From positions 1 to 64,000 of the forward strand of contig JAGFNK010000158.1 in NCBI GenBank assembly GCA_025769875.1: a stretch of DNA of 64,000 nucleotides, in the 5' to 3' direction. The DNA is from Russula earlei. Its lineage: Eukaryota > Basidiomycota > Agaricomycetes > Russulales > Russulaceae. Made by a program: the position numbers and the translations under genes. Positions 23,453 through 34,851 of the stretch are shown here, piece after piece (position 1 is the first letter of the stretch; each line of letters begins with the position of its first letter). Below the pieces are notes generated by a model. The model was not told where the DNA came from, did not search any database, and saw only the letters and a list, made by a program, of their open reading frames with translations.

Positions 23453-26400
23453 TTATTTCCTGTGATCCGTTGCTCCATGTGCCAACAGGAGCTCCATTAT
23501 ATCAAGATGTGTACCCTGTTCTGAGGCTCTCTGGAATGCCGTCTGACCCTCGCTGTCTGGTGCATGAATATCGCAGCTGTACTGGAGCAGCAGCTGTACG
23601 ACGTCAAGCTCTCCCCATCTCGATGCCAGATGCAATGCTGTCGACTCTTGATCGTTTTGAGCATTCGGATCCGCGTCATGCTCGAGAAGGACACGAGCAA
23701 TGTCCACATGTCCGTTTTTCGATGCTGAATGCAATGCTGTCCAGTTATTTTTGGTCTGAGAACTCGGATCTGCCCCATGCTCGACAAGGACACGAGCATT
23801 ATCCACATGTCCGTTGCTCGATGCCAAATGCAATGCCGTCCGGTTATGTTTGTCTTGGGCATTCGGATCTGCGCCATGCTCGAGAAGTACACGAGCAATA
23901 TCCACATGTCCGTTTTGCGATGCCAAATGCAATGCCGTCCAGTTCTCTTTGGCTTGGGCATTCGGATCTGCGCCATGCTCGAGAAGTACACGAGCAATAT
24001 CCACATGTCCGTTTCGCGATGCCAAATGCAATGCCATCGCGTTATTATTGTTGGTTTGGGAACTTGGATCTGCGCCATGCTCGAGAAGCACACGAGCATT
24101 ATCCACATGTCCGTTTTGCGATGCCAAATGCAATGCCGTCCAGTTCTCTTTGTCTTGGGCATTCGGATCTGCGCCATGCTCGAGAAGCACACGAGCATTA
24201 TCCACATGTCCGTCTTTCGATGCCAAACGCAACGCCGTCCAGTTATTTTTGGTCTGGGAATTCGGATCTGCGCCATGCTCGAGAGCCACACGAGCAATAT
24301 CCACATGTCCGTTTTCCGACGCCAAATGCAGTGCCGTCGCGTTATTTTTGGTCTGGGACTTTGGATCTGCGCCATGCTCGAGAAGCACACGAGCAATGTC
24401 CACACGTCCGTTCTCCGATGCCAAATGGAATGCCGTCCAGTTCTCTTTGTCTTGGGCATTCGGATCTGCGCCATGCTCGAGAAGTACACGAGCAATATCC
24501 ACGTGTCCGTTTTTCGATGCCAAATGCAATGCTGTCCAGTTATTTTTGGTCTGAGAACTCGGATCTGCGCCATGCTCGAGAAGGACACGAGCAATATCCA
24601 CATGTCCGTTCCTCGATGCCAAATGCAATGCCGTCCAGTTCTCTTTGTCTTGGGCATTCGGATCTGCGCCATGCTCGAGAAGCACACGAGCATTATCCAC
24701 ATGTCCGTTTCTCGATGCCAAACGCAACGCCGTCAAGTTATTTTTGGTCTGGGAATTCGGATCTGCGCCATGCTCGAGAGCCACACGAGCAATATCCACA
24801 TGTCCGTTTTCCGATGCCAAATGCAGTGCCGTCGCGTTATTTTTGGTCTGGGACTTTGGATCTGCGCCATGCTCGAGAAGGACACGAGCAATGTCCACAC
24901 GTCCGTTCTCCGATGCCAAATGCAATGCCGTCCAGTTATCTTTGCTCTGAGCATTCGGATCTGCGCCATGCTCGAGAAGGACACGAGCAATATCCACATG
25001 TCCGTTTTGCGATGCCCAATGCAATGCCGTCGCGTTATCTTTGGTCTGGGCATTCGGATCTGCGCCATGCTCGAGAAGGACACGAGCAATATCCACATGT
25101 CCGTTTTTCGATGCTGAATGCAATGCCGTCCAGTTATCTTTCTTCTGGGCTTTCGGATCTGCGGCATAATCGAAAAGGACATGAGCAATATCCATACGTC
25201 TGTTTAGCGATGCTGAACTTGAATGCAATGCCGTCCAGTTATCTTGGGCATTCGGATCTGCGGCATGCTCGAGAAGGACACGAGCAATATCCACATGTCC
25301 GTTTTTCGATGCTGAATGCAATGCCGTCCAGTTATTTTTGCTCTGGGCATTCGGATCTGCGGCATGCTCGAGAAGGACACGAGTAATATCCACATGTCCG
25401 TTTTCCGATGCCAAATGCAATGCCGTCCAGCTATCTTTGGTCTGAGCATTCGGATCTGCGGCATGCTCGAGAAGGACACGAGCAATATCCACATGTCCGT
25501 TTTTCGATGCTGAATGCAATGCCGTCCAGTTATCTTTGCTCTGGGCATTCGGATCTGCGGCATGCTCGAGAAGGACACGAGCAATATCCACATGTCCGTT
25601 GTGCGATGCTGAATGCAATGCCGTCGCGTTATCTTTGATCTGGGCATTCGGATCTGCCCCATGCTCGAGAAGGACGCGAGCAATATCCACATGTCCGTTT
25701 TGCGATGCTGCATGCAATGCCGTCAAGCTATGTTCCCTTTGGGCATTCGGATCTGCGCCATGCTGGAGAAGGACAATGGCAACTTCCAAATGCCCCTCTC
25801 TCGATGCGACGCACAGTGGAGTATATCCGATCGAGTCACACGCGTTTACATCCTCTGATCGATCGACGATCAGGAACTGGACAATGTCATGTAACCCACA
25901 GCACGCCGCATAATGTAACGCTGTTCTGGCCTGTGAGGGGCCTTCGGAGGGCTTACTCCTGCCGTCTACTGGGTCGTATATCCACACCCAGGTTGACATA
26001 TGGTGTTTTCTCGTATCAAACAGACGTCTCGTCTCGGCTTGGATTCTTGCCGACACCCCCTCGAAGAGAGCATGGTAATCCCAGTACTGAGCAGCGTAAT
26101 CCGCGAGGGGGAACTTCTCCAGGCTGCCCTTCGTGACGTCTTCATCAAGGTGTAACAGAAGACCGAGACAAGACTGCGCAACGACGGTGTGAGAGGGTTG
26201 CATAGAAACGTGGAAGCGGGAAATCGGGTCCTTTGATTTGGCGAGCCGCGGCGACGTCAGGTATTCTTTGACCGAAAAGTGCGAAAATTGTATCACTTGT
26301 GATCCGTCCATGTCGACGATGCAAAGAAAACTAGAGCATGTGGATAGTACTGTGTATGCTGGGTCGTTTGGCCGCCAGTCGGTCACGTACGCAGGAGTTG

Positions 26401-28609
26401 ATCCCGTGTCAAAATCGAAGGCAAGAAACTCTGCGAGTTCCTTGACGCGGAGCGGCCGGCAGGCTGCTGCAACGCACTGGAACAGTCGGTGCGCAAGTTC
26501 CCAATTTTGCTCATCAAGTTCCATCAATGTGCGTGCGTATGTCTCGTCGAGAGTCCTTGGTAATACATCGAGAGCACGCCGTATACGCCCGGGTATGCAG
26601 GAACGGAGGTAAACGAGCTGACAGAAAACCCAGCGAAACCTAATCGTAGATATGAGCGAACCCAATAACGAACGGTAGTGGTGTTTACTTACATCCCATC
26701 AGCTTTTTTCGTAATCTCATCAATCGCCAATTTCCTATCCATTGCATTCCATTTTTGGAACGGACGCTCCGTGTTAATGATAGATTTGATATATTCCACG
26801 ATGTCACGAATTTGCCCTTCCTCCGAATGTAGAGAAACAGAAAGGAAAGATAAACATTCCAGGACAAGTTTGATGTCAGCCTGAGGCCGGCTAGTAACAC
26901 AGATTCGTAGATTCGTAGCCTGTAACTTGACAAGATCCTCCAACAGTTTCAAGACTCTGTCACGAGGGGATGGCAAACCAGCCGTCTCTGGGCATTCGTC
27001 CAGGGCATCGATGATGATGTACGAAGTAGCTTGTCCCGGGATATTGACCATGTCTTTAAGGCATTGTACGAGCTCAGCTTCGCTGACATATTTCTCACCA
27101 CAACCATGCGCCCCGAAGAGTTCAGAAAGGACGGCATAATATGCATCAGACTGATCACAAAGCTGGACCAAGAGGGATGACACCAAACTGCGCAGGTCCC
27201 TCTTTTGTTCCTCCTTGAAATCGCAATAAAAGAAAGCTAATGATGCTTGTCCGCCCTCGTGCATTTCGAGGATATCTGCAATGATTGCAGAACTGCCCCA
27301 TGGCTTATGATCAGTTTCTGCAAAGGAAATACGGGAGATGGAAGTACCATAGAATAGTCTTTCCGGCACCCGCTAGAGAGGGAAGAGTCATTAATCGTGA
27401 GGGGTGAGTATGGCAACAAAACGCAAACATTTTCCATGAATCCACAAAAGAGAACTGGGACCAGATGATTTCCATTTTGCATAACTGTCACCTTCAATCC
27501 ACCATGTTGAGGTTCCGTCATGCTTGAGATCACGAACGATTTTGTGGGTTTGCCAGGGATCTGGGGGGGAGAGCCATTTGTGAATGTCCTGTCGAAGCTT
27601 ATCGCCTGTGAAGGGGTGTGAGTGCTCCGCAACAACTATGCGAAAGTTCAAAATATGAATGACCCACGTTCGGACTTGGTCATTTCCGTGACGGATTTCC
27701 TGTTGTCTGATGATGGCCTTCTTAATAAGTCTAGGCGGTTGTATGGTCAGGGGAGAACAGGGCACAGGCCGAGTAGAATTGCTCACCACCCAACATCACC
27801 CTGTTCTGATTGACAATCCGGAACGTCTGTGCTGTGGTCATTCGAACCTCATCTTGAGTGAGCCTATCCAGCTTCTGTAGCGCTTTCTCGATCTCATTCC
27901 CACCGCCAAGGATACCTACAAAATTCCCTGCATTGCCTTCAGTCACCCACCTCAATAAGCGGGGGAAGATGGACGTACTAAATCGTCCTTGCTTAGCCTG
28001 CTTGGTCGCTAGAGCGAGGGCGGAAAGAAATTTCACGATTATCTTCACGAGTACGTCCTCCAATGCTGTTGTGTCGTTAGGAGTGTCCTCTGTATAAATC
28101 TTGAGTCTAACGATGAAATTCTCGAAGGATTCGAGCAGGTCGAGGAGTGCACGGTGACTTGCGGTAACATCTTTGACTGCCTGAGGCAGCTTAATATCGG
28201 ATACCAGCTGTCTGAGCGGAAAATAGGACATACCCCCAACAAGATACCGATTGCAGCGAAAACTGCCTTCGCACCTGGGAAAAGCTGCGGAATTGGCATC
28301 AGGGACAGCAATTCCAATGGTCACCTTCAGACGCACTGTACCAATAGCCTCACGAAGTACGATGCTCGTAGAAAGCGTGTGCAAGACCTGGACGGAACAC
28401 TTGACCGATTTCATGATCATTCCGTCATCTCGACCGAAGGAACGTGCCTGTCCCTGAAGGACGGCGGTAATGGAATCTACAGAGTTGCACCTTTCGAGCT
28501 CCTTGGCAAGCGGATGGTCAACTAGTCTCGTCCCCGTCTTTTTTTCATAGTCCTTCAAGGCAGCGTTGAAAAGTGACTGGAACGAGGAGGACTGTGATGG
28601 GTAACTCAT
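23453..28609 (-). CDS. Goodbye-NACHT-ankyrin STAND (NLR-like) receptor
   Basis: The start is the ATG at 28609; an upstream TTG at 28636 is not needed. Residues ~1-230 match the fungal STAND N-terminal Goodbye domain (FQSLFNAALKDYEKKTG; LALATKQAKQGRF). A NACHT ATPase follows, with linker KWLSPPDPW, WIHGK split by an intron and continuing SGAGKT (Walker A), IIIDALDECP (Walker B) and CVTSRPQADI (sensor). After GRIRRALDVLP and an FSHFSVKEYL helical segment come about 25 ankyrin repeats (25913 down to 23460), most reading TALHLAS-NGHVDIARVLLEHGADPNAQ. Total length is about 1,590 aa. Introns include one in the P-loop and one ending near 26641. Fungal NLR-like proteins bind a ligand through the repeats and signal through the N-terminal domain, often in non-self recognition; the ligand is unknown. 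No stop or frame break is seen. Confidence 0.88.
23456..25913 (-). repeat. Ankyrin-coding tandem array (~99-bp unit, ~25 units)
   Basis: The unit is 33 codons. Most central units are near-identical at the DNA level, sharing the minus-strand core for GHVDIARVLLEHGADPN. One central unit (near 25140-25240) is divergent and carries an insertion (SSSASLNRRMD). Units 11-15 and 16-20 form a duplicated five-unit block about 495 bp apart (about 24425-24915 and 23930-24420). The flanking first two and last two units are the most diverged, as expected for capping repeats. Confidence 0.85.
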
Positions 28610-30099
28610 ATTGCTACCGGGGGAAGATATGGCCAAAATAGAGGAGTTGGTTGATTGCGAGAAGATGACCGGGAGATGGTAATAGAGGTTTGAGTGAGGG
28701 GTAGGCGCACTGCCTCGTGTATTGAGTTATGGGTAGTCGCCGAGGATATGCGAGCCGCGAGAGGGCGCTCTGAGTTTGTAGGCCGTCAGAGGGCAGTAGG
28801 GAAACAGAGGGTAGAGTGAGAATCCCTGACGCGAAGGTGTTCACACACTGAAACATGCAAGGTGAGAACTACTAATACTACCTTATATTCGTGAAACAAT
28901 AGAAGAAAATCCAGACCCGAGGCAGGGCAATCAGTGGCTGTTGTGGCATATCACCTTACCTTATTCACTCAGGCTGGTAGCGCCAAAAAACCACATTCGA
29001 GGGCGCAATTAATTTCGTCCTGCGCAACAAAAGAACACGTGGAATATGTCAACCGTTCGTCAATAGAGATGCTCCCTCCCAAAGGACAGGAGAACCACGA
29101 ACGTGAAGGCCTTGACACACCGAAGCAAAAGGGGGGAACGTTTCTCGCGTTGCACGGCGAATAAATTCCATGCGGCCACTAAATGCAAGGCATGTATTTA
29201 GAGCACCTTCCTCCGTGGTAATACATCCAACTAACACGTCTTTGGCCCAAGTGGGTGGCCATTCCAACGAAGACCAAAACTAGACTCTGTCAAGCAAACA
29301 TGAGTCCGAGGACCCCAAATAGCCCAGTCGGAGCAAGGGAAATAGAATCACGTGCTGGGACTTTTACCGGAAGGGACTTTTACGGAATCACGTACGGATC
29401 CGCGACGCGACACGACGCGAGATGACACACCTCTCCCTTGCCTCAGCTCTGTTTCATCCCTTGCCACCAACCGTATGCTTCACCTGCTCCTGCACCTCTC
29501 GTCCCCAGCCCTCGCGACACCACAAGCCACCTCGCGCCCAACATCAAGATCTTGACTATATTGCCCTGCCCTTGCCACTGACCACATGCGCACGCCACGC
29601 CCCGGCTCAGCGACGCATTCGCGTCTCAAGCCTTTCACCATGGCCTTGCATGCCTCTCTTATTACTCCCTTCCTACATCCCCTAACTACTCTGTAGTAGG
29701 CTAGACACTGAATAGAATCCCCTCTAGCTTCCACATCTGCATCTGCCTGAACAAAGAACTCGAACGACTGCGTGCGCGCCGACTTGCTCCTCTTTCCCCC
29801 TCTCCTCTCTCTTCCCTTGGGACCGGTCAGCCCCACTCTTACTCACTCAAGCGTCCCCGACACGCTTCAGCGCGATTCCTGATCGCTGCCTTGACGCTCG
29901 CCTCGCGTCATCGTTTCAGTCCTCTGCTAAAGCACAATAAATGGCCATGTTGGTCTCAGTACACTTGTTGTTTCTATCCACGCATTGTGCTGGTTTCTCT
30001 GTGGCAGGGGTTGAACACCTGAGCGTCGATAAAACCACAATGTGATTTCTGCTTCAAGAATTGGTACCAACAGTGAAAAAAAAATAGTGTCTCTGGGGT
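28610..30099. other. Intergenic, no gene seen
   Basis: Contains the upstream region of the NLR-like gene (28610-28950). Short frames at 29.0-29.9 kb lack family resemblance. The right edge (30100) is the target-site duplication of the LINE derivative. Confidence 0.35.
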
Positions 30100-31267
30100 C
30101 CTTGATCACTTTTCTCTTTTTTTTTTTGGATAGCATTTTATTTAGGTAGTTACGGGTACAGAACTACCTTAATAAGGGTAAGATAGCAGGAGAAAGTTAA
30201 TTCAGCTCTATCTGACACGCTGTAGCCGGTGCGGAGACCGGATGTGAGGGGTGAAATGCATTTACGCATGCCCCCTGGGGTTGCTGGTGTGGGGGCAGTG
30301 TGGGACTCAGGATACGCTGTTAGATGGCCGAGAAACTTACCATAGCCTCCTACCCACTAAAACCTCACGGTTGAAGATCCAGTCATTCGGGAGGTCCATT
30401 GTTTTTCTAAGGACATGTTCCCAGGTGTCCCTCACTAGCTCGAAGGCCCTTTGATTAGTGTTGAGGTGATTTTGTTGTTGGTGAGCCTCGTGTTGATGGC
30501 ACGAAGCCACCTTGTGTGGGTTTCAGTCTTGGATTACTCGTTCGCACCTCATGACCCAGATTAGGTGTGTGGCCTCTGAGATTGATATTTGGAGGAGGCG
30601 AGTGGCTCCTTTTGGGTTGCGTCCACAGTGGTTCTGGTTATGGTGTGGTTCATCATTTTGGTTGGGGAGGGTGAGGCATCAACAGCCTAGTATGGTGCCT
30701 AGACGATGTTGGGCCATAGTTGTGGCGCATGTGGCCACATCTCTCTCGCTAGGGACCAGATGGTCCTGTGTTTCGGTGGGTTGGTTTATGTTCTTGGGGA
30801 CAAAGGACTTTGTTTCGGGTGGTGAAAGGCAGGCTGGTGGTGGGGGTTTGGGTCATGTGTGGTTTCCACGTGGTTGTGGTGGCATGGTGTTGGTAGTGAC
30901 AGTTGGAGGGGAGGGAGGTGGGAGTTGGGTAGGGTGTTCACGGGGGGTGCTGGTGTTGCTTGTTCGTTGTTGGGGAGCTGGGTGGTCGTACGGTATGGGT
31001 TGTGTGTTTATGTGGGAGGAGTTCTCATTGCAGATTACACTAGCGTACATAGTGATTGTGTTATGTATTGGTTTGGCCAGTCGGCCTGGTGGATGGTGGT
31101 TTAGTTGGTGAGGGGGTCATAGTTTTACGAAGGCTCGGATGGGTGGCTCTGGCCTTGCAGAGCTCACTGTCATCCTCACTGCCTATCCTTGCCCCGGCTT
31201 TGCCGTGGGAAAATCCGGACCTGGTGGTGGTCGCGGTTCAAGGAGCCCCCCCTTGATCACTTTTCTC
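30100..31267 (-). mobile_element. Internally deleted LINE (non-autonomous), with target-site duplication
   Basis: The direct repeat CCTTGATCACTTTTCTC flanks it at 30100-30116 and 31251-31267. On the minus strand the element starts at 31250 with a G run and GGCTCCTTGAACCG, closely matching the 5' end of the LINE at 57548. It ends at 30117 with AATAAAATGCTATCC plus a poly(A) tract (poly(T) at 30117-30128 on the plus strand). Near its 3' end the minus strand encodes LINE ORF2 C-terminal-like peptides (around THTRWLRAINTRLTNNK and WEHVLRKTMDLPNDW), with stops. The gag, endonuclease and RT regions are absent. It must have depended on a full-length LINE for mobilisation (inference). Confidence 0.8.
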
Positions 31268-31321
31268 ACTCAGACGCTTACAAATGTGTCCTCTTCGTAT
31301 AACAAGCTGGCCGGTCCCTTG

Positions 31322-32893
31322 CCAAGACGCGATGGGAGGTGCACCTCGTGGATGTAATTATTATGATATACAGGCTCTAATGACATTTCGAGGAGGCGCA
31401 TTACCGTATCTAAATCATACTACCCAGCAAAAAATTGGTTCTAAAAATCGATCTTCAGGTGTTTGGTAGAAGCGCATGGTACCGAGGTGTCTTCGTGTAA
31501 TGCTACGTTTGGGTTTCAGAACTCAAGCGTCGTGTATGGGGCCAGGCGGCTGAGGACTCGACGACAGTTGGAGATGTGAATAATAGCGCGCTTGAGCCAC
31601 AGAATGCACCATTCGTCTTTACCACCACAATCATCCATGGACCCCGTCACTGCTGAGTACGTTTCTTTCTATTTGCCGATTTTTACCTCTCTTCTCCCTA
31701 AGGCGTTACAGAGCAATATTTGCGCGCCCTCACTGAACACCACGCCATCGCCATCGCCGGCGTCAAGCTTGCCCCGCGCTAGTACACTGCGCCCCAGGTC
31801 GGTGCGCGAGACCTGATCTCCACCGTCTGGACCATGCTCGACCGAGACACAACAACGTCGATCAGCAACCTCATTGTCCATTTCATGAGAAGAAGGAATT
31901 GGACCTGCTCGGAACACGTCCAAGATAGAGCCAGCGCGAGTTCCCTTCATCGTTGTACCCACGAGCGCGGGCATGGACTATGCGTCGATTGCCAACAGCC
32001 AAGTCATGAATGCCCACCCGGCCCCACCGTGTGGCGCCACCGCCGGGCAGTTTGAGACCGCACACAGGCTCTCAGAAAGCCATGAATCGGATCTTTTTCT
32101 CCCGTCATCACCAAGCCCTCACTGCCCTCACCTTCCTCCTCGTCCCTGTCGATAGCAAGGTCCTTGCCGCCTTGACCGCCTCCGCAAGTCGAAGACGCCT
32201 CAACGCCTGCGCGTCCACCACATTCCGCCCTCTCCCGCGCACCTACAGATCCAGCTGAAGAGTCCTGCTCAACTCCACCGCCGTCGTTGTCCTCGAATGG
32301 GGTTAAAGTCGTCCGTCACTGTACTTTCGCGTTAGTGTTACCTCTCAGCCTTTTCTCTCAGTTCAGACCCTCTGTCGACAGCTCACTGAGTCCGACTTTG
32401 ACGGCGCGCACTTTCACCCTCCACGAGAGAAGGAACGTTGTTCAATATAGGGTTGTCAGGCTGCGTCAGTTGTCGTTGATGGTTTCAAAACGTATCATCA
32501 GTCCCAAGAATGCATGCCTAGCAAGGTAACCAACTGCGTTGGAGATACCCTGGCAAGAACCCAGCGATCGACATCGCGATGATCGATAGGCCAGATCTTC
32601 ATCAGTTGAAGTGGATGGGCCAGTGCCGCCAAACTGATGACAGGACAACAGCGACCCTCGACTCCCAACTTGGCCAGTCCGATCCAACTCATCTGTGTGG
32701 AATAGATGACCCACCCAGGGGTGGGCCACTACTCCAGGACCTCGAAGAGGGCAAGTGATACGTAGTATTTTGTTGCAGGAATCCAATTGCAGGTGCTATT
32801 GCCCGCTCACTCTCAGCATTTCCCCCATATCCCACTCTTTGAACAGTCCAAAACACCGAGACTAGGTCGTTCTAGTTCAGTCCGAGTCCGATG
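31322..32893 (+). repeat. Dispersed repeat copy C
   Basis: Same family as copies B and D. It has the CAAAAAATTGGTTCTAAAA-ATCGATCTTCAG block near 31428, MDPVTAE coding start near 31636, peptides YLRALTEHHAIAIAGVKLAP, ARDLISTVWTMLDRDTTT and AGMDYASIANSQVMNAH, and the tail containing the transketolase-like AACTGCGTTGGAGATACCCTGG segment near 32535. A TAG interrupts the frame right after the LAPR peptide, as in copy D. The copy ends at about 32893, only ~100 bp from the 3' end of the nucleoside diphosphate kinase gene. Confidence 0.65.
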
Positions 32894-32991
32894 GCCTTCC
32901 AGCAAGATCATGTTTCCAGTGTAATGTTTACAATCTTCTACGGCGTGAAATACGCAGCGGCCTCCTTTCCATCAAACGTTGTTCTTGTCGT

Positions 32992-33739
32992 CTACTCGAA
33001 AATCCAAGAGGCGAGCGTAGCCTCATATTGGACGATGCCCTCAGGGAACCAACTGCGGGCAATAGATAATCAATGATCAGCGCTATGCACGTTACACAGC
33101 AAAAAGAAGACCGACAGTTTTATTTCCTTCTCGGCATTTTCGACCGAGTCAGAGCCATGGCAGATGTTACGTCCAACGGCAAGCGCAAAGTCACCACGGA
33201 TGGTGCCTGGATTTTAGGCGCGCAGAGAACGATCCCATTTAGTATACACAGGGAGGGGAGTGGGGATAATGCAGGACATACCGGGGGCAGACGCAAGCGG
33301 GTTAGTCGCGCCGAGCATCGCACGGCCCGTCTTGACAGCATCGAGACCCTGCCAGACCATGGCGACGACAGGGCCTGAAGCCATGTACTTGATCAGACCA
33401 GGGAAGAAGGGTTTATCCCTCAGGTCTTCGTAGTCTGCGCGGCAAAGAAACGAGACATGCCCATTGTCATCCAAGTACACATAAACCGAGTGATGGCACT
33501 CACGCTTCTCGAGGTGAGGAGGGCTGGCGTGGACGAGCTTTAGAGCGATGAGCTTGAAACCACGTTGCTCGAATCGGTTGATGATATTGCCGACGAGACT
33601 CCGCTGGACGCCGTCAGGCTATTATCCACGGGGTGACCGATATGGTCCTGTTCATCAACACGACGTCCACGAGAGATGATGGCGATCAAGGCGGCCATAC
33701 CTTGATCATGATGTACGTGCGCTCGTGAATGGAAGACAT
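32992..33739 (-). CDS. NDK1: Nucleoside diphosphate kinase
   Basis: Five minus-strand exons (33701-33739, 33504-33618, 33282-33434, 33116-33206, 32992-33052) sum to 459 nt, 152 aa, the standard eukaryotic length. It begins [19 protein letters not shown], contains [14 protein letters not shown] and [10 protein letters not shown], the phospho-acceptor histidine in [16 protein letters not shown], and ends [19 protein letters not shown] with the usual C-terminal Glu. The enzyme moves the gamma phosphate between nucleoside tri- and diphosphates via a histidine intermediate. It is divergent from QCR7, whose start is 237 bp away. All introns are GT-AG. The repeat copy C sits just beyond its 3' end. 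Confidence 0.95.
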
Positions 33740-33976
33740 GACAGATAGCGTATTATTCTCTTGTGGGTACACCTGGCAATGAGGAAAGAAGAAAGGTAGA
33801 TGGGTCGAGGTGAAAATCAGAGCGCAGATTTTAAGCAAAAAGTTGATCATCGCTTCCAACTGCCCGATTTGGTGATAACCGACCGCACCGTCACGGCCAC
33901 GGCCCGGCTTCGTCCGTAGCCATTCAATCCACCGCCGCAACCGACCATCTCCTCCACTCTCGTCACCTCAAAAACC
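33740..33976. promoter_or_regulatory. Bidirectional promoter region, NDK1/QCR7
   Basis: Only 237 bp separate the start codons of the divergent NDK1 (minus) and QCR7 (plus) genes, so their promoters must overlap or be shared. No TATA box is obvious near either start. A ACGTCC/CGTGACGG-type GC-rich patch lies at about 33880-33920. Confidence 0.55.
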
Positions 33977-34605
33977 ATGCTCTTCGGTCCCCTTGGTCCG
34001 TCACTCGCTCCCTACGTGCGCTCCTCTCGCACCCTCTCGAAGTGGCTCAAGCCCATCGCAAATTGGTATGCCAACGTATCCGGCTACCGCAAAGTCGGCC
34101 TTGTTTACGACGACCTCCGTATGTCCCCCCAAATCCTCCCTCTCCCACAACCAAACTCCGCACACGCCATCCCCCATCCCATCTTGCCGTGCTGAGCCGC
34201 AAGTGAACTTCAAGTGCTCATCGTCTCCTTTCACGCAGTCGTGGAGGAACGCCCGGATGTCCAAAGGGTACGCTGGATCCCTTTTTGACGTTCCTTTGGT
34301 CGTTGAAAAGCGCCGTCGGTGACAGGCGCTGACTCGCTTGACCCCTCGCGAGGCTTACGATCGCGCGTTCCGATTCAAGCGCGCGTCCCAGGCCAGCGTT
34401 CTACACAAAGAGCTCCCCAAGTCTGAGTGGACCAACCCCGAAGAGGTCGGGCTCTCCCGTACAGCTTTTAGACATCGCTCATCCTTCTTGTCATTCCCCC
34501 TCCTGCGCTTAGGATGTTCGATATTTGAAGCCTCATGTCCTCGAAGTCGTGAAGGAGGATCAGGAAAGGCGCGTTTGGGACACTATCGACGTCGTTAGGA
34601 AGTAG
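33977..34605 (+). CDS. QCR7: Cytochrome bc1 complex subunit 7
   Basis: Exons 33977-34118, 34239-34267, 34326-34445 and 34513-34605 sum to 384 nt, 127 aa, exactly typical for the 14-kDa bc1 subunit. Diagnostic parts are FGPLGPSLAPYV at the N-terminus, GYRKVGLVYDDLLVEERPDV, RLTPREAYDRAFRFKRASQ, LPKSEWTNPEEDVRYL and PHVLEVVKEDQERR near the end. It is a small matrix-side subunit of respiratory complex III needed for its assembly. It has no cleavable presequence, as in the family. A 29-nt second exon is flanked by ordinary GT-AG introns. Confidence 0.95.
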
Positions 34606-34851
34606 AACGCTTGTTGGTGAAACTGCGCAGAAATCGGGTTGGTTGCTTGGCGGGCGTTCCAGTCGCCGGATCTCCTTTCAGTGAGGTCGGCGTCATGGAC
34701 GAGAACATATACATCAAACCGTCGCTCGTACTTAGCAAAGTACACATTTGTTACGACGTTCAAGTAAGCTACTCGAAACACTAGAACAAGAAGAGTCTAC
34801 ACCCAGTCCGTCTTTTGATTTCTCTCAACCAGTTGGAAACTATTCTGGGCT
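34606..34851. other. Convergent intergenic spacer
   Basis: The 3' ends of QCR7 (plus) and transketolase (minus) face each other across 246 bp. No gene is seen. Confidence 0.4.

Noticed and set aside
23380..25386. A 668-codon plus-strand open frame, and further long frames on both strands, across the ankyrin region
   Set aside because: The repeat unit is 99 bp, a multiple of three, so a frame without a stop in one unit is open through all of them. The minus-strand ankyrin frame joins NACHT and Goodbye exons; the others do not.
23456..25913. Regular ~99-bp repeats resembling a CRISPR-like array
   Set aside because: Units are contiguous coding repeats without unique spacers, in a eukaryotic gene.
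30512..31111. 199-codon plus-strand frame
   Set aside because: It is antisense to the C/A-rich 5' part of the deleted LINE; openness follows from base composition.
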